From Halorubrum sp. F4 (GTDB taxonomy: Archaea > Halobacteriota > Halobacteria > Halobacteriales > Haloferacaceae), in assembly GCF_027257195.1 (NCBI RefSeq), contig NZ_JAPDFS010000001.1:827099-891098 (forward strand): DNA of 64,000 bases. The letters run 5' to 3'. Of the stretch, positions 59,633 through 64,000 are shown in pieces (the stretch's first letter is position 1; the number at the start of each line of letters is the position of its first letter). A program made the position numbers and the translations under genes. The notes beneath the pieces are model-generated. The model did not search any database. It worked only from the letters and a program-made list of their open reading frames with translations, and was not told the origin of the DNA.

Positions 59633-60537
59633 GCGATCGTCCACGCCACCACCCCCGCGTGGAGCGCGACCGCCCGCCCGAGCTCGTTCGCCGCGCCGAG
59701 GACATCGCCGCTCACCCCGCCGAGCCACGAACGGACGCGAGCCAGGAGCACGAGGGAGACGACGGGACCCGCGAGCAACGCGGCCGCAAGCGCCGGGAAC
59801 GCGCCGGGCGGCGGCACGAGCAGGACGAGGACGGACGCGACCGCGACCGGCACCAGCGACCGCGGCCCGACCTCGCCGACCACCGCGGATCCGAGCCCCT
59901 CGTGTGCCGGCGTCCCGAGACAGGCGAGAAGCGCCATCCCCGCCTTCGCGCCGACCTCGGCGGCGAGGACGACCCTGAACGCGACGGTTCCGACGAGCAC
60001 GCTGCCGCCCGCGCCACTGACTCCACCGCCCGTGCCGCCACCGCCGACCAAGCCGGTGGCGAGCGCCAGCGCACCGAGGGTCGTGGCGAGCAGCGTGACG
60101 CCGAGCGCGAGCGCGCCGCCGACGCCGAGGTCGGCGTCCTTTAGGACCGCCAGCCGGCGGTCGGGGTCGTGGGCGGCGACCGCGTCGCCGAGGTCCGCGA
60201 GCCCGTCGGCGTGGGTGACGCCGGTGAGGAGATGGAGCGCGACGAGGTAGCCGGCCGCGGCGGTCCACGGCGATGGAGCGAGAAACGCGAGCCCCGCGAC
60301 CGATCCGACCCCCGCGCCGACCACCGGAAACGTCCAGGGGGACCGTCGGAACGCGTGCCAATCCGCGGGAGCGGCACCCGGCATCGGTACCCGCGTCAGG
60401 AACGTGAACGCGCCGCGAAGCGCGGGGATCGGGCGGACCGGTGGGACGACCCCGTCCCGGTCGTCTCCGGTCCCCTCCACGTCTCCGTCGCCTCCGTCGT
60501 CTCCGAAGCCCTCGGTATCCTCATCGCTCCCGGTCAC
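59629..60537 (-). CDS. cobS: Adenosylcobinamide-GDP ribazoletransferase CobS
   Basis: 302 aa from GTG 60537 (GTGA overlap with cbiB stop). Membrane protein with six or so helices; the CobS core motif FLTRVPMP near residue 50, THADGLADLGDAVAAHD (acidic metal motif, about 106-122) and LKDADLGVGGALALG are present. It joins adenosylcobinamide-GDP and alpha-ribazole phosphate at the membrane. The N-terminal 35 residues are an acidic low-complexity extension (EDTEGFGDDGGDGDVEG), not part of the fold. Confidence 0.92.
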   Translation of the reverse strand: MTGSDEDTEGFGDDGGDGDVEGTGDDRDGVVPPVRPIPALRGAFTFLTRVPMPGAAPADWHAFRRSPWTFPVVGAGVGSVAGLAFLAPSPWTAAAGYLVALHLLTGVTHADGLADLGDAVAAHDPDRRLAVLKDADLGVGGALALGVTLLATTLGALALATGLVGGGGTGGGVSGAGGSVLVGTVAFRVVLAAEVGAKAGMALLACLGTPAHEGLGSAVVGEVGPRSLVPVAVASVLVLLVPPPGAFPALAAALLAGPVVSLVLLARVRSWLGGVSGDVLGAANELGRAVALHAGVVAWTIA

Positions 60538-61508
60538 AGCGCCAGCGACACCCCCGCGACGCCGACGCCGAGCCACCCGGCCCGCGACACGATCCGCACG
60601 CCCCGCCGCGCCTCCGGGGTCGTCGGGAGCGCGCGCTCGGCCAACAGCGTGTACGCGTCCGGCTTCGCCAGTCGAACGTCGAGCACCGCCGCGAGCGACC
60701 CCATCGGCCAGCCGGAGTTCGGCGAGTCGGGGACGAGCGCCGCGGACCGCGCGCGTCCGAGCCTCGCGGTCGGATCGGTCGAGGCTGCTCCCCAGCCGAC
60801 CGCGAGGATCAGGAGCGCGGTCGCCCGCGCCGGAAGCCACATGACGGCGTCGTCGAGGCGAGCGGGCGCCCAGCCGGCCCGCCGGTCGCGATACCCGAGC
60901 ATCGAGTCCAGCGTGTTGACGCCCTTGATCCAGGCGGCCGCACCCGCGGCGGCGGCGAGCACGACCGTCGGCGGGAGCCCCGCGTACGAGGCGAGGACCG
61001 CCCCGACGACGAACCCGAAGAGGGGAGCGATCAGGCCGTCGGCGAGGTTCTCCGCCGCGCTCTCGACGGCCGCGGACCGGACGTGAGCGGACGACAGGTC
61101 CGCGGCGTCCCGCCCCGCGAGTGCGCACAGTTCGCGGCGCGCCGCCTCGAGGTCCTCGTCGGCGAGATCGATCACGTCGCCGGCGACGGAAAGCAGCATC
61201 CGACGGCTCGAGCAGACGAAGAGGACGACGCCCGCGGTCCCGGCGGCCGGGACGATGGCGACCGGAGACCCGGCCGCGGGAAACAGGGATCCGACCGCGA
61301 TCACCGGCGTGGCGAGGAGCGCGGCGAAGGCTACGGGAGCGACGACCGCGAGCGCGACGCCGACGGACCGCGAGTCGGGCAGGCGGTCGTCGAGCGCGGC
61401 GACGACCCGCCCGAGCCACGCCACGGGGTGAAGGGAGGACGGCGGCTCCGAGAAGGCCAGGTCGAGGGCGGCGGCGAGCGCGAGCGCGCCGGCCGCCGCG
61501 AGCGTCAC
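60534..61508 (-). CDS. cbiB: Adenosylcobinamide-phosphate synthase CbiB
   Basis: 324 aa, GTG 61508 overlapping the HAD TGA. Membrane protein with the CbiB hallmarks EPPSSLHPVAWLGRVV at the N-terminus, SAAVESAAENLADGLIAPLF, and AWIKGVNTLDSMLGYRD. It amidates cobyric acid with aminopropanol phosphate made through CobD. Helices about 5-24, 54-70, 85-100, 150-180 and 300-322. Operon position between the HAD gene and CobS. Confidence 0.93.
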   Translation of the reverse strand: MTLAAAGALALAAALDLAFSEPPSSLHPVAWLGRVVAALDDRLPDSRSVGVALAVVAPVAFAALLATPVIAVGSLFPAAGSPVAIVPAAGTAGVVLFVCSSRRMLLSVAGDVIDLADEDLEAARRELCALAGRDAADLSSAHVRSAAVESAAENLADGLIAPLFGFVVGAVLASYAGLPPTVVLAAAAGAAAWIKGVNTLDSMLGYRDRRAGWAPARLDDAVMWLPARATALLILAVGWGAASTDPTARLGRARSAALVPDSPNSGWPMGSLAAVLDVRLAKPDAYTLLAERALPTTPEARRGVRIVSRAGWLGVGVAGVSLAL

Positions 61509-62125
61509 GGCTCGGCCTCCAGCTCGCCGCCGATCGCGTCGAGGGGGATCTCCGTCACGTCGAGGAACCGGCCGCCCACCTCGACGACGCCGCCGTCGGT
61601 CGTCGAGTCGTTCCCGACGTGGATCAGGGCCGACGGCGCGACGCCGAGCGCCTCCGCCGCGGCCTCGAACGCCTTCGGATGCGGCTTCCGCCAGCCGCAG
61701 CCGACGCTCGTCGTGACCGCGTCGAACTCCCCGCGGAGGCCCGCACGTATCAGCGTCCGAGCAACCAGCTCAGGGACCGCACAGTTCGAGCAGATCCCGA
61801 CCGGGCCGCGGTCGGCCGCCGTCCGAACCGCCTCCAGCGCGTTCTCACGGCGGGTGACCTCGGGATCGAAGGCGGCGACGACGGCGTGACGAACGACGTT
61901 GTCGGGGGCGTCGACGCCGCGCGAGTCGAGAGCTGCGGCCACGTGCGCCGGGAGGGGGACCTCCGCGCCGTCCGGGGCGTCGACGTGCCGCTCGCCGTAC
62001 GCGACGTGCCAGTCGTCGGGGACGGCGACGTCCCGCGACTCGAGCTCGCGCGCGACGACCTCGGCCGGGTCCGTCGGGTACTCGACGTCCACGAGCGTGC
62101 CGAAGAGATCGAACGTAACTGCCAC
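61505..62125 (-). CDS. HAD-family hydrolase heading the cobamide operon
   Basis: 206 aa from GTG 62125. HAD motifs: motif I FDLFGTLVD (Asp at about 5), motif II GICSNC (Ser/Asn), motif III lysine in GWRKPHPKAF and motif IV VGNDSTTDGG. It is a small phosphatase-type HAD. It is first in a six-gene run in which all five junctions are 4-bp overlaps, and the pathway needs a phosphatase for alpha-ribazole phosphate or adenosylcobalamin phosphate (CobC/CobZ role) that is otherwise missing here. That role is inferred from context only. Confidence 0.85.
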   Translation of the reverse strand: MAVTFDLFGTLVDVEYPTDPAEVVARELESRDVAVPDDWHVAYGERHVDAPDGAEVPLPAHVAAALDSRGVDAPDNVVRHAVVAAFDPEVTRRENALEAVRTAADRGPVGICSNCAVPELVARTLIRAGLRGEFDAVTTSVGCGWRKPHPKAFEAAAEALGVAPSALIHVGNDSTTDGGVVEVGGRFLDVTEIPLDAIGGELEAEP

Positions 62126-62187
62126 GATACCCCCTGTAGGGACAAACCGGGATTGAACCTGTCGGTCGGGTCACGACTCGCGCGGGC

Positions 62188-62670
62188 TCAGAACAGCTGG
62201 CCGAGGTGGAGGTTGTAGAACCGATAGAGCCCGGAGACCCACGCACAGAGCCAGAGAAGCATGAATCCGGCGACACCAACGCGGAGCCGGCCGCGCCACT
62301 TTCCCATGTCCTCGTGGAGCTCGTCGATGTCGACGTCGGGGTCGTCGTAGGCGTCGGCGTCCCGTTTGGCCTGGAAGATCCGGACGATACCGGTGAGCGC
62401 GAACGTCAACAGCGCGTACGCCTGAAGTCCCAGGAAGGCGTGGACGACGGCTCCGCCAGAGAGCTGACCGAGGAGCCGGGGCATCATCCAGGTCACCATC
62501 GGAACCGTCGTCAACAGGAGGCCGACGAGAATGTACCGCAGATGACGCATCAACACGTTCCACGTCACCACCTCGGTGTCGATCATGATCCACGCGCCGT
62601 ACAGAAGGAACGGGAGACTCGCCGTTACGGACAGCCCCACCGCCGCCGCGATCACCGACTCGTCGACCAT
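62188..62670 (-). CDS. Four-helix membrane protein, DUF7321-like
   Basis: 160 aa from ATG 62670. Helices at about 8-30, 42-65, 76-100 and 130-152 with an acidic loop (DAYDDPDVDIDELHEDMGKW) between the third and fourth. It resembles the DUF7321 proteins that I recall near haloarchaeal cytochrome bc/halocyanin genes. Loop His and Arg residues could serve heme or quinone contact, but there is no classical heme motif. It is divergent from a DUF7319-like gene. Confidence 0.7.
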   Translation of the reverse strand: MVDESVIAAAVGLSVTASLPFLLYGAWIMIDTEVVTWNVLMRHLRYILVGLLLTTVPMVTWMMPRLLGQLSGGAVVHAFLGLQAYALLTFALTGIVRIFQAKRDADAYDDPDVDIDELHEDMGKWRGRLRVGVAGFMLLWLCAWVSGLYRFYNLHLGQLF

Positions 62671-62798
62671 GACTCACGCTTCGGTCCCGTGTGCGTAAAG
62701 CTCCACGATCCGCCGACGGGTCGTGGAGTTCCCAGGAGTTCCCGAGGCACGGGATCGGACGAAAAAGAGTTACCGTCCCGAGCGCGTACGTCCGGGCG

Positions 62799-63623
62799 AT
62801 GGAGGACACCTCGACGCGGTCGGAGCCGGACGGTCCCGATGAGGAGGCCGTCGAGGAGGGTTCGGGGGACCCGAACGTCCCGAGCCCGAACGGGGCCGAC
62901 GCCGATGACGACCTCGCCGAGCTCCGCGATCGGGTCGACGACGAGTACGACTTCGACGACTTCGGGCCGGCGGACATGGCCCGAATGAGCGCCGAGGAGT
63001 GGGACGCCGCCTTCGACCCCGACACGTGGATCACCGGGGCGCGCCTGCTCGACCGCGTCGAGGCCGAACTGAAGTCGCGGATCGCCCGACGCGAGGTGTT
63101 CGGGCTTCTCGAGCGCGTGCGCGAGGACGGCGAGGAGCGCGTGCTCGTCTACTCCGACGAGGGGTACGCGATCGTCCGTCCGAGCGGCGAGGTGAGCGGC
63201 CGGGGGACGGTGCTCCGGGACGTCGAGCCGCTCGTCGCGCTCGCGGCGATGGAGGAGCACGACGTGGCCGACCCTCCCGACGACTGGTCGCTCCCCCATC
63301 CCGACACGGTTCCGGAGGGGTCCGGCGAGTTCGGCAACCTGATGATCCAGGTCGTCGCGGCGGTCCAGGTGATCGCGGGCGTCGCCCTGCTCGGCGCGTC
63401 GTTCCTGACGGACCTCGACAGCATCGTCGGCCCCGCGATGGGAGCCGTCTTCCTCCTCGTGGGGCTCTTCCTGTTCGCGATGGTCGCCAACGCCAGGCTC
63501 TCCGATCGGTTCCGTTCCGAGGAGTACCGCGACCGGCTGCGCGCGCTCCGGGAAGCGGAGGAGCGACCGGGGTTCGTCCCGGTCGACGGAGAGGTCCTGA
63601 GCGAGGAGACCGAGGATCGGTGA
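62799..63623 (+). CDS. Two-helix membrane protein, DUF7319-like
   Basis: 274 aa from ATG 62799, with a TATA-like AAAAAGAGTTA about 30 bp upstream. The N-terminal 60 residues are acidic and unfolded-looking. A mixed alpha/beta domain (about 60-165, WDAAFDPDTWITGARLLDRVEAE-like start) is followed by two TM helices (about 185-205 and 212-233) and a charged tail. It matches the DUF7319 type that I recall from haloarchaeal bc1-like loci. Function unknown; probably an assembly or accessory protein for the halocyanin/cytochrome chain. Confidence 0.7.
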   Translation: MEDTSTRSEPDGPDEEAVEEGSGDPNVPSPNGADADDDLAELRDRVDDEYDFDDFGPADMARMSAEEWDAAFDPDTWITGARLLDRVEAELKSRIARREVFGLLERVREDGEERVLVYSDEGYAIVRPSGEVSGRGTVLRDVEPLVALAAMEEHDVADPPDDWSLPHPDTVPEGSGEFGNLMIQVVAAVQVIAGVALLGASFLTDLDSIVGPAMGAVFLLVGLFLFAMVANARLSDRFRSEEYRDRLRALREAEERPGFVPVDGEVLSEETEDR

Positions 63624-63637
63624 AAACGCCGAATTCA

Positions 63638-63651
63638 GGGGTTTCAACCCC
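63638..63651 (+). terminator. Small hairpin after the DUF7319-like gene
   Basis: GGGGT-TTCA-ACCCC, a 5-bp GC-rich stem with a 4-nt loop 15 nt after the stop, followed by CCTTACT. A modest terminator candidate without a T-tract. Confidence 0.35.
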
Positions 63652-63655
63652 CCTT

Positions 63656-63689
63656 ACTATCCGCCCACCGATCGAGGATAGTCGGTGGG
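63656..63689. repeat. Two interleaved inverted repeats upstream of the halocyanin promoter
   Basis: ACTATCC (63656-63662) pairs with GGATAGT (63676-63682), and CCCACCGA (63664-63671) pairs with TCGGTGGG (63682-63689). The order is A-B-A'-B', so the two stems cannot form side by side in the simple way, and one base (63682) is shared. They end directly at the TATA box. Confidence 0.8.
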
Positions 63690-63695
63690 TTTAAG
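63690..63695 (+). promoter_or_regulatory. TATA box of the halocyanin-like gene
   Basis: TTTAAG about 29 bp before ATG 63721 and touching the interleaved inverted repeat on its upstream side. Confidence 0.6.
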
Positions 63696-63720
63696 CGCAC
63701 CCCGTCCTGAGTGAAACTGT

Positions 63721-64000
63721 ATGAAAAGGCGGGAATTCGTGCGAACGGCCGGCGGCACGACCGCCGCGGTCGCGGCCGCTGGCGGGGCGACCGGAACGGC
63801 CGCCGCACAGGAGGTGCAACCGGAGTGGCCGAGCGGGGTCACGAACGGGAACCTCGGGAGCTACAGGGACGCTCGCGGCGAGAGCGAAGTGACGGTCGAG
63901 GTCGGCGGCGGAGACGGCGGTCTCGCGTTCGACCCGACGCAGCTGTGGGTCGACCCGGGAACGACGATCACCTGGGAGTGGACCGGCAACGGCGGCGCAC
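63721..64000 (+). CDS. Halocyanin/plastocyanin-type copper protein, cut by the window end
   Basis: The first 93 codons are present. A Tat signal (KRREFVRTAGG) with an AAAQ cleavage site near 30, then the start of a plastocyanin-like domain (EVTVEVGGGDGGLAFDPTQLWVDPGTTITWEWTGNGGA), the usual N-terminal part of halocyanins; the copper ligands lie beyond the window edge except the region around the first His, which is not yet reached. It would carry electrons on the outer face, next to the bc-type genes expected downstream. The leaderless TATA box supports the ATG. Confidence 0.85.
   Translation, partial: MKRREFVRTAGGTTAAVAAAGGATGTAAAQEVQPEWPSGVTNGNLGSYRDARGESEVTVEVGGGDGGLAFDPTQLWVDPGTTITWEWTGNGGA

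Noticed and set aside
59633-61419. Long upstream extensions of the cobY and cobS frames
   Set aside because: They cover neighbouring cob genes in another frame; GTGA overlaps with the preceding stops mark the true starts at 59632 and 60537.
1-64000. tRNA genes, CRISPR arrays, insertion sequences
   Set aside because: No T-loop/acceptor pattern in intergenic DNA, no regularly spaced repeats and no transposase-like frame; the short repeats found are direct duplications or hairpins only.

Overview
The window is chromosomal DNA from a halophilic archaeon. The evidence is very high GC with strong GC bias at third codon positions, acidic proteins, many Tat signal peptides and lipoboxes, TATA boxes about 26-30 bp upstream of start codons (leaderless mRNAs), and archaeal genes throughout: psmA, tfs, fttA, nop10, aIF2-alpha, L44e, S27e and RNase P proteins. 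PsmA and gene order suggest Halorubrum or a relative, but that genus call is only an impression. I saw no rRNA, tRNA, CRISPR array or intact insertion sequence.

Layout. 174-10324 is the most unusual part. A Tat-exported beta-propeller protein with a transmembrane helix and a degenerate kinase-like domain, then a small lipoprotein, converge on a tightly packed three-gene operon. That operon encodes a 1056-residue tubulin/FtsZ-superfamily protein with coiled coils, a membrane-anchored P-loop GTPase, and a single-pass protein with four extracellular beta-sandwich repeats. 10521-20706 is metabolic and membrane content: iron-type alcohol dehydrogenase, MATE exporter, winged-helix regulator with a translationally coupled membrane protein, membrane molybdopterin oxidoreductase coupled to a spondin-type lipoprotein, EamA transporter, duplicated VOC protein, and a thiolase/DUF35 pair. 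20835-23192 is the L44e-S27e-aIF2alpha-Nop10-PAC2 translation operon; nop10 is only 59 codons long.

23304-30591 holds an M42 peptidase, MTH865-like protein, membrane J-protein, zinc alcohol dehydrogenase, orphan pyruvate dehydrogenase E1-alpha, DEDD exonuclease and a bactofilin-like protein with an acidic tail. 30741-41561 is information-processing rich: RNase P p30, a methyltransferase, Pop5 and proteasome alpha in one run, then FttA, methylglyoxal synthase, TFS and AlaX. 41562-42143 is a long non-coding stretch with strong GC-rich hairpins. 42144-54166 has an HD protein, a TetR-controlled COG1361/MMPL export locus, a DUF433/DUF5615 toxin-antitoxin pair, glutathionyl-hydroquinone-reductase-like and FAD oxidoreductase genes, and a small zinc-ribbon/Hsp20 pair.

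54285-56944 is a radical SAM/HhH protein coupled to an MBL hydrolase. 56971-62125 is a six-gene cobamide salvage and nucleotide-loop operon (HAD, CbiB, CobS, CobY, CobD, CbiZ) in which every junction is a 4-bp overlap. The window ends with two membrane proteins and the start of a halocyanin-type gene, which looks like the edge of a cytochrome bc/halocyanin respiratory locus.

How the parts may work together: the 174-10324 genes look like an envelope-sensing or membrane-remodelling module, with outside sensors, a membrane GTPase switch and a cytoskeletal polymer. This is inferred from domains and gene order only.
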